A DNA stretch of 64,000 bases from assembly GCA_016706595.1 (NCBI GenBank), contig JADJJH010000003.1:680001-744000 (forward strand), written 5' to 3'. Both the position numbers and the translations under genes were made by a program. Under the pieces are notes generated by a model. That model saw only the letters and a list, made by a program, of their open reading frames with translations. It was not told where the DNA came from and did not search any database. Source of the DNA: Bacteroidota bacterium. GTDB taxonomy: Bacteria > Bacteroidota > Bacteroidia > Chitinophagales > Chitinophagaceae. This document shows, piece by piece, positions 1 to 10,692 of this stretch (position 1 is the stretch's first letter; each line of letters starts with the position of its first letter).

Positions 1-1826
<1,826 letters not shown>

Positions 1827-1941
1827 TTTTTTTAGTTTCTATCTATACATTTTCCAATATGTTAATCTTATTTCGTAAATTCTTTTTACAAGCTCAAATC
1901 CCAACGTGAACACAAGATTTGAATAGAGAATTTATTAACCT

Positions 1942-2053
<112 letters not shown>

Positions 2054-2060
2054 TTATTAA

Positions 2061-2089
2061 AAAGCCCCGCTTCATGCGGGGCTTTTTTT
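2061..2089 (+). terminator. rRNA operon terminator
   Basis: A 10-bp perfect stem (2061-2070 with 2076-2085, core AAAGCCCCGC) with a 5-nt loop is followed by a T run. It lies 8 nt after the 5S gene. This is a standard intrinsic terminator. Confidence 0.93.
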
Positions 2090-3021
2090 ATTCATTACTC
2101 TTAGGCATTTTGTGTTTTAGTCAGCATTTAAATGATTATACAATGATCGTTGGTTGTAATATACCTACCTACCGTCTTGTTATTCCTTTCTCTTGTTCAG
2201 TCACATCACAATATTGAGCGCTTTCAGATTATGCGTATTAAAATTCGTTATTGTAAAGTTCTTTTGAATAATCAAAAAAACTAGAAGTATTAGTTACGAA
2301 AGATATATTAGAATTTTATCGATAAACTAAAGACAGAAAGGTGCAATTCAAGGGTTTTTATATTATGATTCGACTTACAAGTACTCTAATTGTTCCATAC
2401 TCTATGTGGCTATACTAATTCGGGTGAAGTTTTTGTTAAGCCTACTGCTTATTGTTTTTTAACGCTATTTTTTATTGGCCACTCAACGATGAATTTTCCT
2501 ATATGAAAGTTCCTTCGTGAGAATACTTTTCTTGTATTACCAACAAATCATGCAGAAAGCCGAATGGTTTTTGCTTATTTGCTGTTATTTTGTATGTAAG
2601 TGAAAAGCCCTAAAGTTCTTATTTGAAAAAATCTACTACACCCAATTTACTCTGATTTATTGCGGTATACAGTAGTTTTTTGGCTATTATATAAATAAAT
2701 GAAAACATGCTGTATTTGCATCATGCAGTGAGTACAAAATTCAAAGCGCCTTGCATTGTTATATCTATTAGGCTTAATAAATTTTCATGTTGTACCCAAT
2801 TAAATTTTTTACTTAGCGGTGATGTTGCATAGATTTTTTTCGCTTCATAGGAGAGAATCTAGGAAACTTCTATGATGAGATGAATTAATTTAATAGAAAT
2901 ACTGAGAAGAGTATAGTCAGTCTTGGGTTGAAAGGTTTAAAAGTAATGCAGTGAAATTCTTATTCCAGAGAACAGATTTTTATTCCGTTTTTTTAAGTTT
3001 AGACTGCCTCAATGAGGGTTA
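2090..3021. other. gene-free stretch
   Basis: Between the rRNA terminator and the 3' end of the minus-strand choice-of-anchor-L gene I see A+T-rich sequence with many stops in all frames. There is no convincing gene, tRNA or strong hairpin. Two short frames here (2011-2217 and 2951-3145) have no recognisable features and overlap real genes, so I treat them as chance. Confidence 0.6.
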
Positions 3022-4089
3022 TTATTTAATGATTTTTTGTGTGAATGATGCTCCAGTTTCCACATTAACGATTTTAGCGAAATACATGCCAGTGTCAAAA
3101 TTCGAAAAGTTAATATACTCCAATGGAGAACTTTTACTCATCTGACGTTTTAAAAGTGTCCGCCCATTCATATCTGTTATTGCAATTTGTAAATCTTGGT
3201 TCAATTTGTTTTCAATTACGAATACAGAGTTATTTTGAGATGGATAGATATTTACACCTTGTAACGTATTCAGTGCTTGCATTCCACTTGGAATACTTCC
3301 TCCACTTTTTAGACTATTGGCTTTTAAAATTACATAGCTATTCAGTATCATATCCGAAGCATCAGCAATAGCAAGCTTAAGATGATACAGTGAGCCGGGT
3401 GTAACCGTTGCGGTAGCGATTAATGGAAGCGTAAATCCGTCCATCGTATTAGTGGTGTCTGTATTATTTACATACAGTGCCGTATTAGCTGGAGGAGAGC
3501 AAGAGCCTGTTCCATCATTCACAGTATTAATAGATACAGGTGTTGAAGTTCCAGGTAATAAAGCAATATTTGTTGGTGTGGTAAATCCTGGACCCGTTAT
3601 AAAAAATGAAAAAACGTCATTAAAAAATAAACAATTAAATTCAGGATATTCTTCTGATCCAAATACATATTCGAATTCGATAAATGAACCAACGGGTTGC
3701 AAGTCGAATTCTAATACGCATGCATCATAGGTTGAAATACTCACAATGGCACTTAGTTGAGCATCTCCAGGCATACCCAATACGCTACTCGCAAAATCGG
3801 CCGGTAAACCATCCAAACCAAAAGTCGAAAGTGACATATTTGTAGCAACATCACCTGAACCCAGCACAATTCCATCTCCTATTCCTAGATTTGAAGAACC
3901 TGTAAATTCACCGTTTGCATTGGAATCGCAAGTAAGTACTGCATTTGATACCGTTACACCTAAAGTACCTGAAGTGGCAACTAATTTATTCGCGAGATAG
4001 GTGGCAGTTTTGTTTGGCGTTATGGTAAGTTGACTTTTAGCCATAAGGGGAAAGAGTAGACAAAAACCTATGAAGTAAATTTTATTCAT
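3022..4089 (-). CDS. secreted choice-of-anchor-L protein with T9SS sorting domain
   Basis: This is a 355-aa exported protein. A signal peptide (residues 1-19, hydrophobic core followed by AKSQ) leads into a choice-of-anchor-L domain (about 25-260). That domain is recognisable by the central block FVFGSEEYPEF-like motif (here EYVFGSEEYPEF), the block ending in NDVFSFFITGPG, and the LAIADASD segment. Residues about 275-355 form a type A T9SS sorting domain, with VNIYPSQNN, a TDMNGR turn and the terminal GMYFAKIVN...QKIIK pattern. The domain family is common on Bacteroidota surface proteins, but its ligand is unknown. It is a single gene, convergent with the rRNA operon and divergent from rplK. 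I expect export through T9SS and anchoring at the cell surface. Family assignment is firm and function is open. Confidence 0.88.
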   Translation of the reverse strand: MNKIYFIGFCLLFPLMAKSQLTITPNKTATYLANKLVATSGTLGVTVSNAVLTCDSNANGEFTGSSNLGIGDGIVLGSGDVATNMSLSTFGLDGLPADFASSVLGMPGDAQLSAIVSISTYDACVLEFDLQPVGSFIEFEYVFGSEEYPEFNCLFFNDVFSFFITGPGFTTPTNIALLPGTSTPVSINTVNDGTGSCSPPANTALYVNNTDTTNTMDGFTLPLIATATVTPGSLYHLKLAIADASDMILNSYVILKANSLKSGGSIPSGMQALNTLQGVNIYPSQNNSVFVIENKLNQDLQIAITDMNGRTLLKRQMSKSSPLEYINFSNFDTGMYFAKIVNVETGASFTQKIIK

Positions 4090-4222
4090 TATGAAGTAAT
4101 TTTGACCAAATATAATTTTTATTTTCCAAGATATCGATGGAATCCCTTAATAAACATTTATGCCTTTTGAAGATAAAGCTTTTATCGAAGTCTGTAGAAT
4201 CGGAGATTTTCTTAAAAAAATC

Positions 4223-4252
4223 TTGGTAGTCTGAAAAATAAAACTACTTTTG
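4223..4252 (+). promoter_or_regulatory. promoter of rplKAJL
   Basis: TTG at 4223-4225, exactly 19 nt, then TACTTTTG at 4245-4252. This is a perfect match to the Bacteroidota sigma-ABfr consensus TTG-N19-TAnnTTTG. Transcription should begin near 4258, leaving an RNA leader of about 85 nt before rplK. Confidence 0.85.
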
Positions 4253-4274
4253 CACCCCATTAGTTTTTATCGAA

Positions 4275-4317
4275 GGATAAGACTGATTTGGAAGTTATCC
4301 TGAAGTTTCGGGATAAC
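4275..4317 (+). promoter_or_regulatory. rplK leader with two mutually exclusive hairpins
   Basis: Within the predicted leader, TTATCC at 4295-4300 can pair with GGATAA at 4275-4280, or as part of a longer stem with 4311-4317 (GTTATCC/GGATAAC plus extra inner pairs). Only one hairpin can form at a time. Ribosomal protein operons are often self-regulated by L1 or L10 binding the leader, so this could be such a control site. That role is inference. Confidence 0.4.
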
Positions 4318-4342
4318 GTTTGAACCAAAAAAAAAGTAAAAC

Positions 4343-4786
4343 ATGGCTAAAGAAATTAGCGGCTTCGTAAAGCTGCAATGTAAAGGCGGACAAGCGAATC
4401 CCGCGCCTCCAATTGGTCCGGCCTTAGGTTCCAAAGGTGTAAACATCATGGAATTCTGCAAGCAATTTAATGCACGCACACAAGACAAACCAGGTAAAGT
4501 ATTACCGGTATTAATCACAGTTTATGCCGACAAGAGTTTTGATTTTATTATCAAAACACCTCCAGCAGCTGTTCAATTAATGGAACTTTCTAAAATACAA
4601 AAGGGTTCAAAAGAACCTAATCGTAGCAAAGTTGGTAAAGTTACTTGGGCTCAAGTTGAAGAAATTGCTAAGGATAAAATGCCCGATTTAAATTGCTTTA
4701 CCGTTGAAAGTGCCATGCGTATGGTTGCCGGAACTGCAAGAAGCATGGGTTTAACGGTTGAAGGTGCTGCACCTTGGGCTAATTAA
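4343..4786 (+). CDS. rplK: 50S ribosomal protein L11
   Basis: The 147-aa protein has the full length of bacterial L11. It shows the N-terminal NPAPPIGPALG motif with the conserved prolines and the C-terminal rRNA-binding region ending in GTARSMGLTVEG. L11 binds the GTPase-associated centre of 23S rRNA and is needed for factor function and the stringent response. It is the first gene of a four-gene ribosomal cluster driven by a consensus promoter 90 nt upstream. The A-rich stretch before the ATG replaces a clear Shine-Dalgarno, as is usual in this phylum. The gene normally found just upstream (nusG) is absent here. Confidence 0.98.
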   Translation: MAKEISGFVKLQCKGGQANPAPPIGPALGSKGVNIMEFCKQFNARTQDKPGKVLPVLITVYADKSFDFIIKTPPAAVQLMELSKIQKGSKEPNRSKVGKVTWAQVEEIAKDKMPDLNCFTVESAMRMVAGTARSMGLTVEGAAPWAN

Positions 4787-4811
4787 TTGTCGTATTAAAA
4801 CTAATTAAGAA

Positions 4812-5504
4812 ATGGGACTCAGTAAAAAAAGAAAAATAGCAGATACTAAAGTAGATGCTGCAAAAATATACACCTTGGAAGAAGCTTCTAAGATGATGAA
4901 AGATATTAATTGTACCAAATTTGATAGCTCTGTGGATTTGCATATCCGTTTGGGTGTTGATCCAAAGAAAGCCGATCAAGCTATTCGCGGTACAGTAACT
5001 TTACCACATGGAACAGGTAAAACAAAGCGCGTATTAGTACTTTGTACACCTGAAAAAGAAGCCGAAGCAAAAGCAGCAGGTGCCGATTATGTTGGTTTAG
5101 ATGAATTTGTAACAAAAATTGAAGGTGGTTGGACTGATATCGATGTGATTATCGCAACGCCATCGGTAATGCCTAAGATTGGTAAGTTAGGTAAAGTGTT
5201 AGGGCCTCGTAATTTAATGCCTAACCCTAAAACCGGTACCGTAACTAACGATGTAGCTTCTGCAATTACTGAAGTGAAAGGTGGTAAAATTGCTTTCAAG
5301 GTTGATAAAACAGGTATCATTCATGCTTCCGTTGGAAGAATTTCATTTGAACCAAAGAAAATTCAAGAAAACACGCAGGAATTAATCAACGCAATTGTAA
5401 AATTAAAGCCTTCTTCGTCAAAAGGAACTTATGTGAAAGGCATTAGTTTAGCTACCAGCATGAGTCCTAGTCTTACCGTTGATACAAGAACGGCCGTTCA
5501 TTAA
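4812..5504 (+). CDS. rplA: 50S ribosomal protein L1
   Basis: This 230-aa protein has the normal length for L1 and carries the family signature LGPRNLMPNPKTGTVT near residues 133-148, plus a typical C-terminal GTYVKGISLATSM segment. L1 forms the mobile L1 stalk on 23S rRNA near the E site and in many bacteria represses its own operon by binding the mRNA. It starts 25 nt after rplK and is followed 22 nt later by rplJ, so the genes are almost certainly one transcript. Confidence 0.98.
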   Translation: MGLSKKRKIADTKVDAAKIYTLEEASKMMKDINCTKFDSSVDLHIRLGVDPKKADQAIRGTVTLPHGTGKTKRVLVLCTPEKEAEAKAAGADYVGLDEFVTKIEGGWTDIDVIIATPSVMPKIGKLGKVLGPRNLMPNPKTGTVTNDVASAITEVKGGKIAFKVDKTGIIHASVGRISFEPKKIQENTQELINAIVKLKPSSSKGTYVKGISLATSMSPSLTVDTRTAVH

Positions 5505-5526
5505 TTTCAATTAAAAAAACAGTACA

Positions 5527-6108
5527 ATGACAACAGATCAAAAAAATAAAGCAATTGAAGTATTGAAAGAGAAATTTTCTCAGTACAACAATTTCTATGT
5601 AACCAATACAGAATCACTTACCGTTGCACAAACTAACAAATTACGTGGTTTATGTTTCGATAAGTCGGTTGAAATGAAGGTAGCTAAAAATACCTTAATA
5701 GTAAAAGCCTTACAGCAGTTAGATGCTGAAAAGTATAGTGGTGTAATCGATTCATTTCATGGTGTTACGGCACTTATGTTTAGCGACAATCCTAAAGAAC
5801 CGGCCTTGTTGATAAGTTCAATTCGTTCAGAATTCAACATTGATAAGCCGCTTTTGAAAGCTGCCTTAATCGGAGAAGAAGTGTATTTAGGAAATGAGAG
5901 CTTAACGGCACTTAAGAATATCAAAACGAAGAACGAATTAATCGGAGAGGTAATTGGATTATTGAAATCGCCTATTTCTCGTGTATTAGCAGCTCTTCAA
6001 AATAGACCTGAAGAAGGGAGTGCAGCTCCAGTAGAAGCGGCAGCACCTGAATCAAGTACAGACGCGGCGCCTGCAGCAGATGCAGGAGAAACGCCGGCGG
6101 CTGAATAA
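5527..6108 (+). CDS. rplJ: 50S ribosomal protein L10
   Basis: The 193-aa protein matches L10, the base of the L7/L12 stalk, with the N-terminal rRNA-binding part (residues 1-130) and the C-terminal helix that holds L12 dimers (ending near VLAALQNRPEE). At 193 aa it is longer than many L10 proteins. The excess is a low-complexity Ala/Pro/Glu tail from about residue 160, common in Bacteroidota. It lies 22 nt behind rplA and 57 nt before rplL, which suits its role as partner of L12. Confidence 0.97.
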   Translation: MTTDQKNKAIEVLKEKFSQYNNFYVTNTESLTVAQTNKLRGLCFDKSVEMKVAKNTLIVKALQQLDAEKYSGVIDSFHGVTALMFSDNPKEPALLISSIRSEFNIDKPLLKAALIGEEVYLGNESLTALKNIKTKNELIGEVIGLLKSPISRVLAALQNRPEEGSAAPVEAAAPESSTDAAPAADAGETPAAE

Positions 6109-6165
6109 GAACGGCTTCCAAGCTTCAACATATATCAAAATTATTAACAACAAAAAAAAATTATC

Positions 6166-6537
6166 ATGGCAGACATAAAAAATTTAGCTGAAACCCTAGT
6201 TGGGTTAACAGTAAAGCAAGTACAAGAATTAGCAGATGTATTAAAAGCTGATTACGGCATCGAACCGGCAGCAGCAGCAGTTGTAGTTGCCGCAGGTGGC
6301 GGTGGTGCAGCAGCAGCCGAAGAAAAAACATCATTCACTGTAGTATTGAAATCTGCAGGTGCAGCAAAACTTGGTGTAGTGAAAGTGGTTAAAGATTTAA
6401 CAGGTCTAGGATTAAAAGAAGCTAAAGATTTAGTGGATGGTGCTCCTGGAAATATTAAAGAAAACGTTGACAAAGCAACTGCTGATGACATCGCTACTAA
6501 ATTGAAAGATGCTGGTGCAGATGTAGAAATTATCTAA
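6166..6537 (+). CDS. rplL: 50S ribosomal protein L7/L12
   Basis: This 123-aa protein has the usual three parts: an N-terminal dimerisation helix pair (residues 1-33), an Ala/Gly-rich flexible hinge (about 34-52), and the globular C-terminal domain with KLGVVKVVKDLTGLGLKEAK, which recruits EF-G and EF-Tu. It closes the rplK-rplA-rplJ-rplL cluster, and an intrinsic terminator follows about 57 nt later. rpoB and rpoC, normally directly downstream in this phylum, are missing. Confidence 0.98.
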   Translation: MADIKNLAETLVGLTVKQVQELADVLKADYGIEPAAAAVVVAAGGGGAAAAEEKTSFTVVLKSAGAAKLGVVKVVKDLTGLGLKEAKDLVDGAPGNIKENVDKATADDIATKLKDAGADVEII

Positions 6538-6593
6538 TTTAAATTAGTATTTGGTTTATTTCGATTTTTTGAAATAAACAAGTAAATATTATT

Positions 6594-6627
6594 AAACCTA
6601 TAGGTGTAAACCTATAGGTTTTTTTAA
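6594..6627 (+). terminator. terminator of rplKAJL
   Basis: Two tandem copies of AAACCTATAGGT can fold so that 6595-6603 pairs with 6612-6620, followed by a T run (6619-6625). A second perfect 9-bp hairpin (6554-6562 with 6571-6579) sits just upstream. Together they end the ribosomal transcript before the next gene. Confidence 0.8.
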
Positions 6628-6719
6628 TTTGGAGGGGAGGTTGATCTTACAAAATATATCAAGTAGTTTTTCGTTTTAAGTCTGTAAAAAATAGAATGCA
6701 TTAGTAAGTTTACATCCTG

Positions 6720-8624
6720 TTGAAATTATCGTCCACATATAAGTTATTGTTTTTTCAATTACTATTTTTAGTAATCTGTTATCAGTTGAGCAGGTTATTA
6801 TTTTTTAGCATCAACACTTCTTATTTCGATGAGTTACAGGTTGGTAGATATTTTCAATTAGCAGGTTACGCTTTACGTTTTGATCTATCAACAATTTGTA
6901 CCATCAATTTATTTTATGCCTTTTTGATGCTCATCCCATTTTCGTTTGTATCAAACAAAATGTATCAATTTGTTTTGCAAATTCTTTTTGTAGTAAGCAA
7001 TGTGATTGCTTTATTATTTGATATCGGGGACATTGCTTACTTTCCCTATGTTCGTAAACGAATGTCGGCAGATGTTTTTGATTTGATGAGTAAGAAATCT
7101 GATTTTATTGATTTACTGCCTTCTTACTTACAGTCGTTTTGGTATATCCCAATTTTAATGCTTGTGTTTGTTTTTGGATTCACATATTTTAATAATAAGT
7201 TGATTGTATCTAAGCATCATATCACAAAAGTGAACACAGGATTAATGTCTTGGTTAATGTTATTAATCGCATTAGCAGTTTTTATAATTGCCATAAGAGG
7301 AGGGTTACAATTAAAGCCAATTTTAAATTCGAATGCTAGGTTAGTAGCTAATAATGAAGAAGTGCCTATAGTATTAAATACACCATTTTCTATTTTACAT
7401 AGTTTTGAGCAAGCCAGTTTAACTCGGATGAATTATTATTCTGAAACAACTTTAAGAAAATACTTTAATCCTATTCATAACTATAAACGAGAGCAACCAC
7501 AGAAAATGAATGTCGTACTCATCATACTCGAAAGTTTCGGAAAAGCTTATACCGGAATAGGAGGAAGAAAAAGTTATACACCATGCTTAGATAGTTTAAT
7601 GCGAAATGGCTTGGTTTTTTCAAATGCTTTTGCAAATGCGCATCGCTCATCAGATGGAGTTCCAGCATGTATTGCCGGCATACCCGCAGCGATGGATGAA
7701 GCTTTTATTACCTCGAAGTATGCCACCAATTCATTCGAAGCTTTGCCTAATTTATTAAAACCTTTAGGTTATTCAACTTCATTTTTTCATGGGGGCACAA
7801 ACGGTACCATGAGTTTTGATATTTTTTGCAAGAGCGCCGGTTTTGATCAGTATTATGGACGGACCGAGTATGCAAACGATAAAGATTACGATGGAACTTG
7901 GGGTATTTGGGATGAACCTTATTTGCAGTATTTTGCAAGTACTTTAGGTAAACAAAAACAGCCGTTTTTGTCAGCTGTATTTACGCTTAGTTCACATGAA
8001 CCATTTACATTGCCTAGCTCTTTTCATCATAACTATATTCAATCTTTGCGTGGTATTCAAAGAGGCATTGCATACTCAGATTGGGCATTAAAGAATTTTT
8101 TTGAATCAGCATCACAAACGTCATGGTTTAAGAACACGCTTTTTGTCATTACAGCAGATCATAACTTTTTAGCGGCAAAAGATGATCAAGGATACTATAA
8201 TGCCGGTATGGGATTGTATGCCATTCCCGTATTATTTTATTCACCAATAGATAAAAATTTGATGGGAAATAGACGTGAAGTTTTTCAACAGATTGATATT
8301 ATGCCAACCATTTTAGATTACTTACACTATCCGCAACCATTTTTTGCCTATGGAAATAGTGGATTTGATAGTTCGAGAAAACCTATCGTATATACACAAA
8401 TGGGCAGCCATACGCAAATGCTGATAGATAATTATCTAGTAACTGCTGATAATATGGTTATAAATGGTTTGTATGATTTTAGTCGGGATAGTACTATGAA
8501 AAATTATTTGCATATGGATTCGCTTGATGCTTCTTTATTTCCACGATTTAAGGCTTTTAAGCAACTTTTAAATAATACTATTATCGATAATAAGCAAACA
8601 GCCGAAAGTTTTTTAGTAAAATGA
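6720..8624 (+). CDS. LTA synthase family membrane phosphotransferase/sulfatase
   Basis: This 634-aa protein has five predicted transmembrane segments in residues 1-195, followed by an extracytoplasmic alkaline-phosphatase-superfamily domain (about 262-600). The catalytic pattern of lipoteichoic-acid-synthase-like enzymes is visible: metal-binding Glu271 in LIILESFGK, SSHEPF (His426), and Asp480-His481 in ITADHN. The nucleophile position reads HRSSDG, with Ser310 where LtaS-type enzymes usually have Thr. These enzymes move phosphoglycerol-type head groups or cleave phosphate/sulfate esters at the membrane. Bacteroidota make no known LTA, so the substrate is unclear. The start is TTG; the next ATG would remove the first membrane helix. 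A TAAGTTTA element ends 7 nt before the start. Confidence 0.85.
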   Translation: MKLSSTYKLLFFQLLFLVICYQLSRLLFFSINTSYFDELQVGRYFQLAGYALRFDLSTICTINLFYAFLMLIPFSFVSNKMYQFVLQILFVVSNVIALLFDIGDIAYFPYVRKRMSADVFDLMSKKSDFIDLLPSYLQSFWYIPILMLVFVFGFTYFNNKLIVSKHHITKVNTGLMSWLMLLIALAVFIIAIRGGLQLKPILNSNARLVANNEEVPIVLNTPFSILHSFEQASLTRMNYYSETTLRKYFNPIHNYKREQPQKMNVVLIILESFGKAYTGIGGRKSYTPCLDSLMRNGLVFSNAFANAHRSSDGVPACIAGIPAAMDEAFITSKYATNSFEALPNLLKPLGYSTSFFHGGTNGTMSFDIFCKSAGFDQYYGRTEYANDKDYDGTWGIWDEPYLQYFASTLGKQKQPFLSAVFTLSSHEPFTLPSSFHHNYIQSLRGIQRGIAYSDWALKNFFESASQTSWFKNTLFVITADHNFLAAKDDQGYYNAGMGLYAIPVLFYSPIDKNLMGNRREVFQQIDIMPTILDYLHYPQPFFAYGNSGFDSSRKPIVYTQMGSHTQMLIDNYLVTADNMVINGLYDFSRDSTMKNYLHMDSLDASLFPRFKAFKQLLNNTIIDNKQTAESFLVK

Positions 8625-8658
8625 TTATGTGCTATTGTCAAAAACTAATTTCCAATCA

Positions 8659-8688
8659 TTGTGTTCACGAATAGAATCTTTACATTTG
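8659..8688 (+). promoter_or_regulatory. promoter of ahcY
   Basis: TTG at 8659-8661, 19 nt, TACATTTG at 8681-8688. This is a perfect Bacteroidota promoter. The start codon of ahcY is 22 nt downstream of the -7 element. Confidence 0.85.
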
Positions 8689-8710
8689 CGTCCTAAAAAA
8701 AATCTTAAAA

Positions 8711-10039
8711 ATGTCTACAATCACAAATTCTAACATCGATTTACAATTGCCATATAAAGTGGCTGATATGAGCCTCGCAGAATGGGGCAGAAAAGAAATT
8801 CGTTTAGCTGAAGCAGAAATGCCGGGCCTCATGTCTATTCGTGCCGAATTTGGCGAACAGAAGCCACTAAAGGGTGCACGTATTGCTGGTTGTTTGCACA
8901 TGACTATTCAAACAGCGGTGTTAATTGAAACCTTAGTAGAATTAGGAGCCGAAGTAAAATGGAGTTCTTGTAATATTTTTTCAACCCAAGACCAAGCCGC
9001 AGCAGCGATTGCAGCAGCCGGAATTGGCGTGTATGCATGGAAGGGGCAAACACAAGAAGAAGCAGATTGGTGCATTGAGCAAACATTATTTTTTGGTTCA
9101 GAAGATAAACCACTGAATATGATTTTAGATGATGGTGGTGATTTGACCAATATAGTTTTTGACAAGTATCCTGAATTAATCCAACATGTTAGAGGTTTAA
9201 GCGAAGAAACAACTACAGGCGTACATAGATTATATGAGCGTATGGAAAAAGGCACCTTGCCAATCCCAGCAATTAATGTTAATGATTCAGTTACAAAGTC
9301 AAAGTTTGACAACAAGTATGGTTGTCAAGAATCTTTAGTTGATGCGATTCGACGTGCAACTGATGTGATGATGGCCGGAAAAGTTGCAGTTGTTGGTGGA
9401 TATGGTGATGTTGGTAAAGGTAGTGCAGCGTCCTTGCGTGGGGCAGGCGCTCGTGTCATTGTAACTGAAATTGATCCGATTTGCGCGTTACAGGCCGCCA
9501 TGGATGGATATGAAGTTAAGAAAATGACAGATGCCGTTAAAGAAGCAGATATCATCGTAACGGCAAGTGGTTGCCGAGATTTGATTACAGAGTCACATTT
9601 TAGATCAATGAAGGATAAAGCCATCGTTTGTAATATTGGGCATTTTGATATTGAAATTGATATGGATTGGTTAAATAAAACTTACGGAAATACGAAGAAT
9701 ACTATTAAACCACAAGTGGATATGTATACGATAGAAGGTAAGGATGTTATTGTATTGGCAGAAGGAAGGTTGGTAAATTTAGGATGTGCTACCGGACATC
9801 CATCTTTCGTGATGAGTAATTCATTTTCGAATCAAACATTAGCGCAGATTGAACTTTGGGCTAATGCAGATAACTACGAGAATAAAGTTTATGTATTACC
9901 TAAGCATTTAGATGAGAAAGTTGCCAGACTACATCTCTCAAAAATTGGTGTTGAATTAGAGGAATTAACAGATTCTCAAAGTGCATATCTTGGTATACCA
10001 AAAGCAGGGCCATATAAATCAGATATGTACAGGTATTAA
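8711..10039 (+). CDS. ahcY: adenosylhomocysteinase
   Basis: The 442-aa protein is a complete S-adenosylhomocysteine hydrolase, which splits SAH into adenosine and homocysteine and so clears the product inhibitor of methyltransferases. Visible features are the substrate region with DDGGDLT, the NAD-binding Rossmann motif GYGDVGKGSA near residue 228, the downstream NIGHFDIEID segment, and the conserved C-terminal end YKSDMYRY that completes the partner subunit's site. It is a single-gene unit with its own promoter and terminator. Cytoplasmic tetramer by family knowledge. Confidence 0.98.
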   Translation: MSTITNSNIDLQLPYKVADMSLAEWGRKEIRLAEAEMPGLMSIRAEFGEQKPLKGARIAGCLHMTIQTAVLIETLVELGAEVKWSSCNIFSTQDQAAAAIAAAGIGVYAWKGQTQEEADWCIEQTLFFGSEDKPLNMILDDGGDLTNIVFDKYPELIQHVRGLSEETTTGVHRLYERMEKGTLPIPAINVNDSVTKSKFDNKYGCQESLVDAIRRATDVMMAGKVAVVGGYGDVGKGSAASLRGAGARVIVTEIDPICALQAAMDGYEVKKMTDAVKEADIIVTASGCRDLITESHFRSMKDKAIVCNIGHFDIEIDMDWLNKTYGNTKNTIKPQVDMYTIEGKDVIVLAEGRLVNLGCATGHPSFVMSNSFSNQTLAQIELWANADNYENKVYVLPKHLDEKVARLHLSKIGVELEELTDSQSAYLGIPKAGPYKSDMYRY

Positions 10040-10067
10040 TATACAGAAGAAGACGGCTAAATATAAG

Positions 10068-10104
10068 AAGCATAAATATTGAAAAATATTTATGCTTTTT
10101 TTTT
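10068..10104 (+). terminator. terminator of ahcY
   Basis: A perfect 13-bp stem (10068-10080 with 10085-10097) is closed by a GAAA tetraloop and followed by a T run. This is one of the strongest hairpins in the window. Confidence 0.93.
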
Positions 10105-10692
10105 ATTGGAATTCAATTTTATTGAATCCTATTACATAATACCGTCAATATCTTCTTTTATTATTTTCTGGATCCATGAATGATAATGCAGAATATTAAT
10201 TATTTATGTATATAATAAAAGAAAATTTATAAATAGCTGTAAATAAACTACTTATTGATATTTTTGCTTTTTTTGTATTTTATATTATGAATAGATTTAA
10301 TGTATATGGTACTAAAATTGATACATAAAAGTTGTAAATTCTAAAATTATCATAATATTTTTAGCCATTGAACCCAACATATCGAAAAACATACACTTAA
10401 GAAATGTATTTTCTAAACAATTCATTTTCAGTAATTTCAGCTGATCCACTGGCTGAAAATGCTTCGCATAATTCTCATATCAATTTAATTGATATGTATA
10501 ATGATTTTGAATCCTCAACTATTGCTTGCCCAAATGCAAGCGAGCGGTTTCGTGTTAACTCCAAGTTACTTAATCTCTACAATTAACGTGCCATATTTTT
10601 ATACAAACAGATAAATTATTTTCAAAATAGAATTACAATTAAAAAAGGTTTGATTTCACCCAAGAATAATAACCAAAACAAAAACAAATAGT
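10105..10692. other. long leader/intergenic region with three consecutive hairpins
   Basis: This 588-nt stretch lies before the giant adhesin gene. It holds three perfect inverted repeats in a row: 10423-10431 with 10453-10461 (9 bp), 10476-10485 with 10487-10496 (10 bp around one base, also a near-palindrome), and 10524-10529 with 10536-10541 (6 bp). A 60-codon frame at 10404-10586 spans them but has no signal peptide, family features or convincing start region. I see no certain promoter. A structured 5' leader or small RNA is possible. Confidence 0.4.

Noticed and set aside
10404..10586. 60-codon frame before the giant adhesin
   Set aside because: No signal peptide, family features or promoter, and it is built on three inverted repeats. 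More likely leader or intergenic DNA.
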